DNA of 64,000 bases from an uncultured beta proteobacterium (GTDB lineage: Bacteria; Pseudomonadota; Gammaproteobacteria; Burkholderiales; Burkholderiaceae_C), in contig CAIPZV010000034.1 of NCBI GenBank assembly GCA_903869595.1, positions 1-64,000 of the forward strand, written 5' to 3'. Under the pieces are notes generated by a model. It was not told the origin of the DNA, searched no databases, and worked only from the letters and a program-made list of their open reading frames with translations. This document shows, in pieces, positions 1 through 10,786 of this stretch (positions within the stretch are counted from its first letter, which is position 1; each line of letters starts with the position of its first letter). Both the position numbers and the translations under genes were made by a program.

Positions 1-1146
1 GCCCGAGATCACGGTGGGCTCGAAAAACTGGCCGTGCAAGGCTTTTCCACCGGTTTCCACCTTGCCGCCTTTTGCAAGGGCGTCCGCCACATGGCGCGTG
101 ACCTTGGCAACCGCCGCGTCTTCGATCAGCGGGCCCTGGACCACACCCTCGTCAAAGCCGTTGCCTACCTTCATGAGTTTCACCCGTGCCGTGAACTGGG
201 CGACAAACTGGTCGTACACCCCGGCTTGCACATAAAAGCGGTTGGCGCAGACGCAGGTTTGGCCAGCGTTGCGGTATTTGCTGGCCATGGCGCCTTCTAC
301 AGCCGAATCCAGGTCGGCGTCGTCAAACACGATAAAGGGTGCGTTGCCACCGAGTTCGAGCGACATCTTTTTAATGGTGGGGGCGCATTGCGCCATCAAG
401 ATGCGGCCCACTTCGGTGGAACCGGTAAAGCTCAGGTGGCGCACGGTGTCGCTGGCGCAAATCACTTTGCCCACGGCAATCGAGTTATCTGCGTCGGCGG
501 TAATCATATTGAGCACGCCCGCCGGAATGCCAGCGCGCAGCGCTAGTTCGGCAGCGGCCAGGGCGGTCAAGGGCGTCAGCTCGGCGGGCTTGATGATGAC
601 CGGGCAACCGGCGGCCAACGCTGGAGCCACTTTGCGGGTGATCATGGCCAGCGGAAAGTTCCAGGGCGTAATCGCGGCGCACACGCCGATGGACTGCTTG
701 ATGACCGACAAGCGGCGGTTGTTGTCAAACTGGGGCAACGTCTCGCCATTGATGCGCTTGGCTTCTTCGGCAAACCACTCCACAAAGCTGGCGCCGTAGG
801 CGATTTCACCTTTGGCTTCGGCAAAGGGCTTGCCTTGCTCGGCGGTCATGATGCGCGCCAGGTCTTCTTGGTTGGCCATCAGCAAATCAAACCATTTGCG
901 CAAAATGATGCTGCGCTCCTTGCCCGTCTTGGCGCGCCAGGCCGGCCAAGCGGCATCCGCGGCGGCAATCGCTTGGGTGGCCTGGGCTGGCCCCAGGTTG
1001 GCCACGTCAGCCAGCTTGTGGCCGGTGGCCGGGTCCAGCACATCAAAGCGCGAAGGTCCGGCCACCCATTGGCCATTGATCAAGGCGTCGGTTTTGAGCA
1101 GGCTGGGGTCTTTGAGCAGGGCGAGGGGGGAACTGTGTTGTGTCAT
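1..1146 (-). CDS. gabD: NAD(P)-dependent succinate-semialdehyde dehydrogenase (aldehyde dehydrogenase family), 3' end outside window
   Basis: Reverse translation from ATG (rc of cat 1144-1146): MTQHSSPLALLKDPSLLKTDALINGQWVAG...ITPWNFPLAMITRKVAPALAAGCPVIIKPAE...SLELGGNAPFIVFDDADLD...NAGQTCVCANR; open to the window edge, so absent from the ORF track. Confidence 0.9.
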   Translation of the reverse strand, partial: MTQHSSPLALLKDPSLLKTDALINGQWVAGPSRFDVLDPATGHKLADVANLGPAQATQAIAAADAAWPAWRAKTGKERSIILRKWFDLLMANQEDLARIMTAEQGKPFAEAKGEIAYGASFVEWFAEEAKRINGETLPQFDNNRRLSVIKQSIGVCAAITPWNFPLAMITRKVAPALAAGCPVIIKPAELTPLTALAAAELALRAGIPAGVLNMITADADNSIAVGKVICASDTVRHLSFTGSTEVGRILMAQCAPTIKKMSLELGGNAPFIVFDDADLDSAVEGAMASKYRNAGQTCVCANRFYVQAGVYDQFVAQFTARVKLMKVGNGFDEGVVQGPLIEDAAVAKVTRHVADALAKGGKVETGGKALHGQFFEPTVISG

Positions 1147-1369
1147 GGGGCAAAGGGGCGCAGTTGGTATGAAAAAAGGGCGCAGATGCGCTGGCCCATG
1201 ATCATACGACGATGGACTTTCACTGCCTGCTAGCGCTTTGTAGCCGCCTTGGTAGCCGCACTGGTCACGCGCCGCGTGCGCCGAGGCTGTCTCCTCGCGC
1301 ACTGCGGCGGCATGCAAAGCGCGGCCTCCGCAGGGTTAAAGTAGCGCCAACCCCTTTACGGAACACACC

Positions 1370-2518
1370 ATGGCACTAATCAACTACATCACCCAAATTA
1401 ACCTGGACTTCGGCGCGGTCGCGCTCTTGCGCGCCGAGTGCGAGCGCGTGGGCATGCGCAAGCCGCTGATCGTCACCGATGCGGGCGTGCGGGCTGCTGG
1501 CGTCTTGGACAAAGCGCTAGCCGCGCTGGGAGACATCCCGCATGCGGTGTTTGACCAGACGCCCTCTAACCCCACGGAAGCGGCGGTGCGCGCTGCGGTG
1601 GCAGTGCTGCAAGCGCATGGCTGCGACGGGCTAATTGGCGTGGGCGGCGGCTCCAGCCTGGACCTGGCCAAAGGCGTGTGCATTGCCGCCACCCACCCCG
1701 GCCCACTCAAAACCTACGCCACCATCGAAGGCGGCAGCCCCAAAATTAGCGAGCGCGTGTTGCCCCTGATAGCTGTGCCCACCACCGCCGGCACGGGCAG
1801 CGAAGTAGCGCGTGGCGCCATCGTCATCTTGGACGACGGGCGCAAAGTGGGTTTTCATAGTTGGTTTTTAGTGCCCAAGGCCGCGATTTGCGACCCCGAA
1901 CTCACCCTGGGCTTGCCTGCGCAACTCACCGCAGCGACCGGCATGGACGCGATTGCCCATTGCATGGAAACCTTTATGGCCCCGGCCATCAACCCGCCGG
2001 CCGACGGCATCGGTCTGGACGGCCTGGCGCGCGGTTGGGCGCATATCGCCCGCGCCACCGAAAACGGCGCGGACCGCGATGCGCGTTGGAACATGATGAG
2101 CGCCAGCATGCAAGGCGCCATGGCGTTTCAAAAAGGCCTGGGCTGCGTCCACAGCCTGAGCCATAGCCTGGGCGGCGTGAACCCGCGCTTGCACCACGGC
2201 ACGCTCAATGCATTGTTTATGGGCGCGGTAGTGCGCTTTAACGCCAGCGCCGCGTCCATCCAAAACGAGAACCGCCTGCAACGCATGGCCAGCGCCATGG
2301 GTATTGGCGACTGCGACGCCAAAGGCACCGAAATCGCCGATGCCATCCGCGCCATGAACGCCCGCCTGGGCCTGCCCAGCGGCCTGGCCGCCTTGGGCGT
2401 GACCGAAGACTTATTCGAACGCATCATCGACGGCGCCATGGCTGACCATTGCCACAAAACCAACCCGCGTATCGCGACGCGGGAGGATTACCGGGATATG
2501 TTGTTGGCTTCTATGTGA
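1370..2518 (+). CDS. iron-containing alcohol dehydrogenase
   Basis: 382 aa ORF; GVGGGSSLDLAKG and PTTAGTGSEV motifs, DAIAHCMETF metal-site region. Confidence 0.88.
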   Translation: MALINYITQINLDFGAVALLRAECERVGMRKPLIVTDAGVRAAGVLDKALAALGDIPHAVFDQTPSNPTEAAVRAAVAVLQAHGCDGLIGVGGGSSLDLAKGVCIAATHPGPLKTYATIEGGSPKISERVLPLIAVPTTAGTGSEVARGAIVILDDGRKVGFHSWFLVPKAAICDPELTLGLPAQLTAATGMDAIAHCMETFMAPAINPPADGIGLDGLARGWAHIARATENGADRDARWNMMSASMQGAMAFQKGLGCVHSLSHSLGGVNPRLHHGTLNALFMGAVVRFNASAASIQNENRLQRMASAMGIGDCDAKGTEIADAIRAMNARLGLPSGLAALGVTEDLFERIIDGAMADHCHKTNPRIATREDYRDMLLASM

Positions 2519-2587
2519 GGCCGGGCCGTTCCCTCGGCAAATTCGGCGGAACTTAGTAGCGAAGGCGCCGGTGTCCCGCCAACAAAA

Positions 2588-4039
2588 CTAGGCCGTTTTA
2601 AAAAGCGCTAATTTGCCTCTGCCTGGTATTTCAAACCGTGTCAGATTAGGAAGTACCGTCGATAAATCGGTATCTTCTACGCCCATCCATCGCGCGAGTG
2701 CCGCTGCAAATTCATCGACAGAGGTACTTGGCAGCAAGCGGCCTTGACCGACGGTATCGGGGCCATCTAAAGCTTTTTCCAAGTTGGACAAATCCGGCGC
2801 TGTGCCCCAGAATTTCCCGCCATCCACCTCGCCGCCCATCACCATATGGTGGCTGCCCCAACCGTGGTCAGAGCCATCGCCGTTAGAGGACAAGGTGCGA
2901 CCGAAGTCGGAGGCAGTGAAGGTGGTGACTTTGTCTGCTACACCCAATTGGACGGTTGCTTTGTAAAAGCTGTTCATGGCATCGTTAACTTTTTGCAGCA
3001 AGCCACTGTGATTGGCTATCAGGTTATCGTGCAGATCAAACCCGCCGAGGGAGACAAAAAAGACTTGTCGTTTAACTGCTAAGTTGCTTCGAGCTTGAAT
3101 CAGGCGAGCAACTATTTGTAATTGCGCGGATAAGCTGTCATTTCCAAAGGTGGTGGTAAAGGTGGGGGTTGTCTGCAATGAGTTAGTTACGATCTGCTGG
3201 TTGTCAATCGAGCTTTTCATCATCCGCGCCCATTCTTGTTCCATCCAATGACTGGGGCTGGTGTTGAGCAGGGTTCCCAGCGCAGTTTTGCAATCTCCGA
3301 TGCCGTAGACACCTGTACTTGTATTAAGGCTGCTAATAGATACAGCCCCTTTGCTGGTGACTTGGTATGGGAGCACCTTTTGCCCGGACATAAAAACGGC
3401 GTTCCCTGCTGCGTTGATACAGGTGAAGTGTGAGCTTTTAGTGTCACTGCTCAAGAATAAATCTCCCAATCGCCCCCCCCATCCTTGGGTAGCGCCTTCG
3501 GCGCCCTCAATCAAACCGCTTTGCCACAAACTGAATTGGTCATTGTGCGAGAACAGCTTGGGCGGCAGATCGCCTGTTTTTGCATTGTTGTAGTCATCCC
3601 TAGTAGTTGGCTTCACAAGCGGCCCCACATTAAGCAATATCCCCATATTTTTTGCTTCGTAGAGGGTGGCCATAGAACGCATAGCCGCTTGAACCGCATA
3701 CTGGCGACCTGAAGGCAAACCGTTTGTCGACAGTGACGTTAATCCACTTTTAGGCAAATGAATTCTTTTATCTAGTACGTCTCCGACATTGCGCAGTGTT
3801 TCGTAGCTAGCATAGCTGTTGGTGTCATATGGCACAAAGGTGTTGTCATGGTCATTGCCGCCATATAAGAAAACACAGACCAAAGCTTTGTAATCGCCAG
3901 AGGGCGCGCTTTGCGCTGCCGCTTCTCCTATGCCAGCTAGCGATAAGGCAAGGTTGCCGGCTGTGCCAGCCAAACCAAGGGCGGCAGTGCGGCGAAGAAA
4001 TTCACGGCGTTGAAGGGATTCGAGTTTGCTAATGTGCAT
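2588..4039 (-). CDS. DUF1501 domain-containing secreted protein
   Basis: Start at MHISKLESLQRREFLRRTAALGLAG (Tat-like signal); FLYGGNDHDNTFVPYD, GGFDLHDN, SDFGRTLSSNGDGSDHGWGSHH motifs. Confidence 0.85.
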   Translation of the reverse strand: MHISKLESLQRREFLRRTAALGLAGTAGNLALSLAGIGEAAAQSAPSGDYKALVCVFLYGGNDHDNTFVPYDTNSYASYETLRNVGDVLDKRIHLPKSGLTSLSTNGLPSGRQYAVQAAMRSMATLYEAKNMGILLNVGPLVKPTTRDDYNNAKTGDLPPKLFSHNDQFSLWQSGLIEGAEGATQGWGGRLGDLFLSSDTKSSHFTCINAAGNAVFMSGQKVLPYQVTSKGAVSISSLNTSTGVYGIGDCKTALGTLLNTSPSHWMEQEWARMMKSSIDNQQIVTNSLQTTPTFTTTFGNDSLSAQLQIVARLIQARSNLAVKRQVFFVSLGGFDLHDNLIANHSGLLQKVNDAMNSFYKATVQLGVADKVTTFTASDFGRTLSSNGDGSDHGWGSHHMVMGGEVDGGKFWGTAPDLSNLEKALDGPDTVGQGRLLPSTSVDEFAAALARWMGVEDTDLSTVLPNLTRFEIPGRGKLALFKTA

Positions 4040-4047
4040 GGCTGGCC

Positions 4048-5886
4048 TCACTTTTGGACAATGTATTCGGGCGTTGCCATGATCAAAAATACCGTGGCCT
4101 TGATACGCAGTAAACAACCGGCGTCATTACTTGCCGGTTGGGTTGCTACCGCAGTTGAAATCGTATCCTTGGTATCTTTTGAAAGCGCGCCGGCCGCTAA
4201 CAGCAGCGAATACCGATCCACCAATGCCTTGGCATCTTTTGCTAATGCATAGTCCGCGCTGTAATCAGTTGACAGAACGTCACCTTTATTTGCGCCGCCT
4301 ATGTAGTCGTTAATAAGGTTAAGGTATTTGGCAACTGTTACCTCGTTGCAAATCTGAAACTCCGGTGCAGTAATTGTTTTCTTCGCCATCTCACCCTGCG
4401 TAGGTATATAGCCTGGTCTGTAAAAATTAAACACACTGGGGCTGCGTAACGGGCTTTGGCCCAAGCCGGTAACGTCATCCGAGAGATCGCCGATATTCCA
4501 AGGGCCGACCCAGGAGTTGCCAGCTGTAGGCGTAAGGCTAAGGTCGCTGGGTTTCGCGTTAAAGGTGCGGGCCCATTGCACCATGCGCAGAGCCGGTTCG
4601 CGTAATTTTCCGTATACGTTCTTCGCGCTTTCATCGGTCGGCAGATTGCGCGCCTCCGCATCCAAGAGTACAGCTTTGATAACCGTTTTCATGTCGCCGC
4701 GCTTGCCATTTACCGTCGCCTTAAATGCGGCGCTGACCCTGCCAATATAGGCGGGGCTTGGGTTGGAGCACACTAAACGCTGAATGAGCTGGCGCCCAAT
4801 GAACGGACCTACGTTGTCATGATTGGCTAAATAGTCCAAAACTAGGTTGATCGCCTCTGGACCAGTTGCACCAGTTGGGATGTTTCCGCCTATGTATTTC
4901 CCATATGGTGCATTTGCTTTAATATTTTTTAGCGTAAAAGAATATTTACTCGCATCATGAGCCATATTTGAGTTGAAATATTTCAAATTGGTCGACGCAG
5001 CGGCCTTGTCCGAAAGTGTGAAGGGATCCGCGCTTTTGAAATTCCATCCCGTCAAAATAGCAGCCAGATTCGTCACGTCTTGTTGTTGGTATGTTTCTAT
5101 GGGTTTTCCGTTTTGTAACTTAAGGCTTCCATCGGCATTGAGTTGGTACAAACCGATGGTGAAAAGCTGCATCACTTCGCGCGCATAGTTTTCATCCGGC
5201 GAGCTATTTCCCGTGGCTGCAACACTGCCCTTCATATTCAGGTAGGTGCCCATGGCCGGTGACAGGCTGACCGCTTTGAGTAAGTCCGAAAAATTGCCGA
5301 AAGCATTTTTTTCCAGCAAATCCATATAAGCCGCTGCTGCCACATTGCGCCAAGTAATGGCCCCTAAACCTTCAATCGAGACCACAAATATTTGTGACAA
5401 AGCAAATGCCACCCGTTGGCGCAAGACATCGGGGGCGGCAATCAATTTGCGCCATAAGGTGTTGTCCATGCCCAATTTAGAGGATTTATCGGCGGCAATA
5501 AAGCCGCTGTTGATGATCCAGCTGTAGTGGGAATCGGATTCAACCCAAGGCTTTGCGAGTTCCGCATCTAGCCAGCCTTCAAAGCCCTTGTTTTGAACCT
5601 CTTGCACCTGGGTATACGTCCCGCCAAACGAGGCTTGCATCAAAAAGCGAGCGGCTTCTTGTTCGGTGGGGGGCTTGGCTGCGGGAGTTTTGTTGTCCCC
5701 CCCACCGCCGCCGCAGGCGGCTAAGGCCGCAGCGGCGAGGGCGCTCAGAGTTGGCGCTGCGGCGCTGGGTAGGCCGCCTGCGCCCGCTTTTTCTGCGGGA
5801 TACGGCACGTCGGTTAGCTGGGGCTTGGCAGCAGGGGGGGCAAAGTCCGCACGGGCTGCGCGGGTGGGCTCGTCCAAGGTTTGCAT
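4048..5886 (-). CDS. DUF1800 domain-containing protein, putative lipoprotein
   Basis: ORF 4048..5931; likely start MQTLDEPTR at 5886; LAACGGGGG lipobox-like; RFLMQASFGGT...DENYAREVMQLFTIGLYQLN typical of DUF1800. Confidence 0.85.
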   Translation of the reverse strand: MQTLDEPTRAARADFAPPAAKPQLTDVPYPAEKAGAGGLPSAAAPTLSALAAAALAACGGGGGDNKTPAAKPPTEQEAARFLMQASFGGTYTQVQEVQNKGFEGWLDAELAKPWVESDSHYSWIINSGFIAADKSSKLGMDNTLWRKLIAAPDVLRQRVAFALSQIFVVSIEGLGAITWRNVAAAAYMDLLEKNAFGNFSDLLKAVSLSPAMGTYLNMKGSVAATGNSSPDENYAREVMQLFTIGLYQLNADGSLKLQNGKPIETYQQQDVTNLAAILTGWNFKSADPFTLSDKAAASTNLKYFNSNMAHDASKYSFTLKNIKANAPYGKYIGGNIPTGATGPEAINLVLDYLANHDNVGPFIGRQLIQRLVCSNPSPAYIGRVSAAFKATVNGKRGDMKTVIKAVLLDAEARNLPTDESAKNVYGKLREPALRMVQWARTFNAKPSDLSLTPTAGNSWVGPWNIGDLSDDVTGLGQSPLRSPSVFNFYRPGYIPTQGEMAKKTITAPEFQICNEVTVAKYLNLINDYIGGANKGDVLSTDYSADYALAKDAKALVDRYSLLLAAGALSKDTKDTISTAVATQPASNDAGCLLRIKATVFLIMATPEYIVQK

Positions 5887-6186
5887 AGGCTGTTCCTTCC
5901 TTAAAAAATTGCTTTTACTGAAACATATCATATTTTTAACAGTTGTCTAAAAATTATCTAAATCGCGGAAGGTTTTGATATCGTTATTTCTCGCATTTCG
6001 CCCCCCGGCAAAGTGACCGTCCCCAGGGCCCTGCGTGGGCTGGTGTCAACGGCAGCCCTGGGGGTCCGTGGAAGCACCCCGGCGCTGCAGCGCCCGGTAC
6101 AGGGGCGCGGCGATAATGGAGGGTGTTGCCCGCCGCGCCTGCCGGGGGCGGTTTTCCCCTCTATTTCTGTACCGAGCACCATTGAC

Positions 6187-8892
6187 ATGAGTTCTTCAGC
6201 CACCCCGGGCGTCATGAGCGTCGCCGACATCCGCAAGACTTTTCTGGACTTTTTCGCATCCAAAGGCCACGCCGTGGTGGAAAGCAGCCCGCTGGTGCCG
6301 GGCAATGACCCGACGCTGATGTTCACCAACTCGGGCATGGTGCAGTTCAAAGACGTGTTTTTGGGCACGGACAAGCGCTCCTATGTGCGTGCCGCCTCGG
6401 TTCAAGCCTGTTTGCGCGCTGGCGGCAAGCACAACGACCTGGAAAACGTGGGCTATACCGCCCGCCACCACACGTTTTTCGAGATGCTGGGCAACTGGAG
6501 CTTTGGCGACTACTTCAAGCGCGAGAGCCTGAAATGGGGCTGGGAGCTGCTGACCCAGGTCTACAAACTGCCGCCCGAGCGCCTGATGGTCACCGTCTAT
6601 ATCGACGACGACGAGGCCTATGACATCTGGCACAAAGAAATTGGCCTGCCCGCGGACCGCATCGTGCGCATCGGCGACAACAAGGGCAAAAAATATGCCT
6701 CCGACAACTTCTGGATGATGGCCGACACCGGCCCCTGCGGCCCCTGTTCCGAAATTTTTTACGACCACGGCCCCCACATCCCCGGCGGCCCGCCCGGCAG
6801 CCCGGACGAAGACGGCGACCGCTTCATCGAAATCTGGAACCACGTGTTCATGCAGTTCGACATGCAGGCCGACGGCAGCCTGCACAAACTGCCCGCGCCC
6901 TGCGTGGACACCGGCATGGGCCTGGAGCGCCTGGCGGCCATCTTGCAACACGTACACAGCAACTACCAGATCGACATCTTTGACCAGCTTATCAAAGCTG
7001 CCGCCAGGGAAACCGGCTGCGCCGACCTGCAAAACAATTCGCTCAAAGTCATTGCCGACCATATCCGCGCCACCGCCTTTTTGGTCAGCGACGGCGTGCT
7101 GCCCAGCAACGAAGGGCGCGGCTATGTGCAGCGCCGCATCGTGCGCCGCGCCATCCGCCACGGCTACAAGCTGGGGCAAAAAACGCCGTTTTTCCACAAA
7201 CTGGTGGCTGACCTGGTGCGTTTGATGAGCGATGCCTATCCCAAAATCCGGGCTGACGAGAAGCGCATTACTGAGGCGCTGCGGCTGGAGGAGGAGCGGT
7301 TTTATGAGACGCTGGAAACCGGGATGGAAATCATTGATTTGGAATTTCGTAAGTTAACTGCGTTACAGCTGGCGGATGCAGAGCGGCAGTGGAAGGAAAA
7401 ACCCAATACAACCGCTCGATTAAAGGTCTTGAAGTTGGCTGGTGATGTAGCCTTCAAGTTGCACGACACCTATGGTTTCCCGCTAGACCTCACCAGTGAC
7501 GTCTGCCGCGAGCGCGGTGTTCAGGTTGATATTGACGGCTTTAACGCTGCCATGGAACGCCAAAAATCCCAAGCCCGCGCAGCAGGCAAGTTCAAGCAAG
7601 ACCGGGGCTTGGACTACGCGGGTGCGGGCAACGAATTTGTGGGCTACGACCATTTAAGCCAAATCAGCACCGTGCTGGCTTTGTATCTGGACGGCGCCGA
7701 AGTGCGCGAACTGGCAGCCGGCCAAAGCGGCGTGGTGGTGCTGGCATCGACGCCGTTTTACGCAGAAAGCGGCGGCCAGGTGGGCGACGAGGGCACGATT
7801 AGCAGCGCTAGCTGCGTGTTTGCCGTGGCTGACACCCAAAAAATCAAGGCCGATGTGTTCGGTCACCATGGCAGCGTCTCGCATGGCAGCCTGAAAGTGG
7901 GCAATGCAGTGCAAGCCCAGGTTAACGCCGCAGTGCGTGCCGCCGCCATGCGCAACCACAGCGCCACGCACTTGATGCATGAGGCCTTGCGCGAAGTGCT
8001 GGGCGACCATGTGCAGCAAAAAGGCTCTTTGGTCAACGCCGAGCGCACCCGCTTTGACTTTGCGCACAACGCGCCGGTGACCGACGTGCAAATCCGCGCT
8101 ATCGAAACCAAAGTGAACGCCCAAATTTTGGCCAATAGCGCCACCAAGGCCGAGCTGATGGACATCGAATCGGCCAAGAAAACCGGCGCGCAAATGTTGT
8201 TTGGCGAGAAGTACGGCGAGATCGTGCGCGTGCTCGACATCGGTAGCACGCGCGAGCTGTGCGGCGGCACGCATGTGGGCCGCACCGGCGATATCGGCGT
8301 TTTCAAAATCGTGTCCGAAGGCGGTATTGCCTCGGGCGTGCGCCGCATCGAAGCGGTGACGGGCGAGGGCGCTTTAGCCTATTTGCAAGACCTGGAAGAC
8401 ACTGTGGCCCAGGCCGCGCAAGCGCTTAAAACGCCGGTGGCCGAGCTGGGCTTGCGCATCGCCAGCACGGTAGACCACACCAAGTCCCTGGAAAAAGAGA
8501 TATCCGCGCTCAAGGCCAAGCTGGCCGGTTTCCAGGGCGAGGCTTTGATCAGCCAAGTGCAAGACCTGGGCGGCGTGCCCTTTTTGGCCGCGCGCATGGA
8601 AGGCGCTGACGCAGCCGCTTTGCGTACCACCTTGCAAAAACTGCGCGATAAGCTGCCGCGCGCCATCATCGTGCTCGGCGCGGTGGAGGGCGATAAAGTT
8701 CAACTGGTGGCAGGAGTAGGCGCGGATATGACGGGCAAGGTGAAGGCCGGCGAATTGGTGAACTACCTGGCCGGCCAAGTGGGCGGCAAAGGCGGCGGCA
8801 AGCCCGACGTGGCCATGGCCGGCGGCACCGACCCCTCCAAGCTGGACAGTGCGATTGCCAGCGCCAAGGCCTGGGTGGGCGAGAGGCTGTAA
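6187..8892 (+). CDS. alaS: alanyl-tRNA synthetase
   Basis: [81 protein letters not shown]; start trimmed from 6013. Confidence 0.97.
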   Translation: MSSSATPGVMSVADIRKTFLDFFASKGHAVVESSPLVPGNDPTLMFTNSGMVQFKDVFLGTDKRSYVRAASVQACLRAGGKHNDLENVGYTARHHTFFEMLGNWSFGDYFKRESLKWGWELLTQVYKLPPERLMVTVYIDDDEAYDIWHKEIGLPADRIVRIGDNKGKKYASDNFWMMADTGPCGPCSEIFYDHGPHIPGGPPGSPDEDGDRFIEIWNHVFMQFDMQADGSLHKLPAPCVDTGMGLERLAAILQHVHSNYQIDIFDQLIKAAARETGCADLQNNSLKVIADHIRATAFLVSDGVLPSNEGRGYVQRRIVRRAIRHGYKLGQKTPFFHKLVADLVRLMSDAYPKIRADEKRITEALRLEEERFYETLETGMEIIDLEFRKLTALQLADAERQWKEKPNTTARLKVLKLAGDVAFKLHDTYGFPLDLTSDVCRERGVQVDIDGFNAAMERQKSQARAAGKFKQDRGLDYAGAGNEFVGYDHLSQISTVLALYLDGAEVRELAAGQSGVVVLASTPFYAESGGQVGDEGTISSASCVFAVADTQKIKADVFGHHGSVSHGSLKVGNAVQAQVNAAVRAAAMRNHSATHLMHEALREVLGDHVQQKGSLVNAERTRFDFAHNAPVTDVQIRAIETKVNAQILANSATKAELMDIESAKKTGAQMLFGEKYGEIVRVLDIGSTRELCGGTHVGRTGDIGVFKIVSEGGIASGVRRIEAVTGEGALAYLQDLEDTVAQAAQALKTPVAELGLRIASTVDHTKSLEKEISALKAKLAGFQGEALISQVQDLGGVPFLAARMEGADAAALRTTLQKLRDKLPRAIIVLGAVEGDKVQLVAGVGADMTGKVKAGELVNYLAGQVGGKGGGKPDVAMAGGTDPSKLDSAIASAKAWVGERL

Positions 8893-8895
8893 GCC

Positions 8896-9450
8896 ATGCA
8901 GCGGCGGCGCGTGTTGGCGGCTGGCGCTGCGGCATGTGCATTCTCAGCTGCCTCTCGATTGCACGCCGAAACCGGCTTTGACGTGCAGCCCTGGCCTGCG
9001 AACAAGGCGGCGCCCAAACAACTCAGCACAGATGAGCCAGGTAGCAACTGGGCTTTGGCGGATTTGCGCGGGCGGGCGGTGTTGATTAATTTTTGGGCTA
9101 GCTGGTGCGAGCCCTGCCGCCAAGAAATGCCCTCGCTACAGCGCTTGGCCCTTAGCCGGTCTGCCGAGCTCAAGGTGCTGACGGTCAACTTCAAAGAGGC
9201 GCCCGGCAGCGTGGAACAGTTTATGGCCCAGACCGGCTTGCAACTGCCGGTGCTGCGCGACGGTGATGGCGCGATAGCGCGCCAATGGGGCGTACGCGTG
9301 TTCCCGTCCACCATATTGGTAGATTCCGAAGGCATAGTGCGCAGCACCGTGCGCGGCGCTATCGACTGGACCGGGCCTGCGGCCCAGCGACTGATTCAGC
9401 CTTTGCTCAAGCGCGTGCCAGCAGCCGCTGCGCCAGGGCTTGCACCGTAG
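8896..9450 (+). CDS. TlpA-like periplasmic thiol:disulfide oxidoreductase
   Basis: Signal-like N-terminus, INFWASWCEPCRQEMPSLQRL thioredoxin motif. Confidence 0.88.
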   Translation: MQRRRVLAAGAAACAFSAASRLHAETGFDVQPWPANKAAPKQLSTDEPGSNWALADLRGRAVLINFWASWCEPCRQEMPSLQRLALSRSAELKVLTVNFKEAPGSVEQFMAQTGLQLPVLRDGDGAIARQWGVRVFPSTILVDSEGIVRSTVRGAIDWTGPAAQRLIQPLLKRVPAAAAPGLAP

Positions 9451-9823
9451 CGTCGGGGTGCGCCGGGCTGGGGCTGTCCAGCTGGGCTTGCACCAAGCGG
9501 CGCAAGGTTTCTAGGTGCGGTGTCAGCGTGCCAAAGAAGCGCGCCTGGCCGCCGCTGGCAATCAAGAGGGTGGGGAAGTCTTCCACATCAATCGGGTCCA
9601 CCAGGTCGGCCTCGTCTTCCACATCCACCCACACAAAGCGCGCGGCGCCAAACTCGGATTGCAATTGCTCAAACAGCGGGCGGTAATCGCGGCAGGTGCC
9701 GCACCACTGCGCGCACAGGCAGGCGATTAGCAGGGACGAAGCGGGGGCGCTGGCGCTGGACATGGGGCCTATCATGGCAGAAAAAAGCGGCTTGCTTGGC
9801 GATCTCAGCCCACTGCGCCGCAT
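9407..9823 (-). CDS. thioredoxin family protein
   Basis: LIACLCAQWCGTCRDYRPLFEQLQSEF...IDVEDFPTLLIASGGQARFFG. Confidence 0.82.
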   Translation of the reverse strand: MRRSGLRSPSKPLFSAMIGPMSSASAPASSLLIACLCAQWCGTCRDYRPLFEQLQSEFGAARFVWVDVEDEADLVDPIDVEDFPTLLIASGGQARFFGTLTPHLETLRRLVQAQLDSPSPAHPDATVQALAQRLLARA

Positions 9824-9980
9824 GCTGACGGCGGGTGGCGCACCTGAAGCCAGGCAAGCGGCAGAGCCCGTATCGGTTGCCCTTGGCGGGCGGGAAATCG
9901 CGGCCTGCCCTAAGGTTTTACACTCAGGGGTTTACCCGAACGCGGGTTTCATCCCTCTATAGCCAAAGCACACAGCCCCC

Positions 9981-10757
9981 ATGAGCGCATTTCTTGAAGA
10001 AAAGGTCTTGAGCGTCCACCACTGGACCGACCGCCTTTTCAGCTTCACCACCACCCGCGACGAGGCGATGCGCTTCTCCAACGGCCACTTCACCATGATC
10101 GGCCTGCGCGGCGAAGGTGGCAAACCGCTGCTGCGCGCCTACAGCATCGTCAGCGCCAATTACGAAGACCACCTGGAGTTTTTGAGCATCAAGGTGCAGG
10201 ACGGCCCCCTGACCTCCAAACTACAGCACATCCAGGTGGGCGACACCATCGTCGTGGGAAAAAAGCCCACGGGCACCTTATTGATCGACTACCTCCTGCC
10301 CGGCAAAAACCTGTATTTGTTTGGCACCGGCACCGGCGTTGCGCCTTACCTCAGCATCGTGCGCGACCCGGCTACTTACGAGCGCTTTGAAAAAGTGATT
10401 TTGGTACACGGCGTGCGCGAAGTGGCTGAACTGGCCTACTACGATTACCTGAGCCACGACTTGCCCGCGCATGAATTTTTAGGCGAAATGGTCAGCGCGC
10501 AGTTGATGTATTACCCCACGGTTACGCGTGAGCCCTTTCGTAACCAAGGCCGCATCACCGACTTGCTGGAAAGCGGCAAGATGCAGACCGATCTCGGTAT
10601 GCCCAAGTTTGACCCGGCCCATGACCGCGTCATGTTGTGCGGCAGCCCCGAAATGCTGCGCCAGCTCAAGCACATGCTCGAAGCGCGCGGCTTTATCGAA
10701 GGCAATACCACCAAGCCGGGCGACTTCGTTGTCGAGCGCGCTTTCGTAGAACAATAA
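9981..10757 (+). CDS. fpr: ferredoxin--NADP reductase
   Basis: RAYSIVSANYEDHLEFLSIKVQDGPLTSKLQHIQVGD; LFGTGTGVAPYLSI; MLCGSPEML. Confidence 0.93.
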   Translation: MSAFLEEKVLSVHHWTDRLFSFTTTRDEAMRFSNGHFTMIGLRGEGGKPLLRAYSIVSANYEDHLEFLSIKVQDGPLTSKLQHIQVGDTIVVGKKPTGTLLIDYLLPGKNLYLFGTGTGVAPYLSIVRDPATYERFEKVILVHGVREVAELAYYDYLSHDLPAHEFLGEMVSAQLMYYPTVTREPFRNQGRITDLLESGKMQTDLGMPKFDPAHDRVMLCGSPEMLRQLKHMLEARGFIEGNTTKPGDFVVERAFVEQ

Positions 10758-10786
10758 ACCGCGCCTAGCGCACACTTGGAAACCCC

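Noticed and set aside
6196-7197. 333-aa minus-strand ORF inside alaS and similar long shadow ORFs (35795..37132 -, 37271..38056 -, 41714..42613 -)
   Set aside because: High GC suppresses stops in the frames opposite well-supported core genes; low-complexity His/Ala/Val-rich translations.
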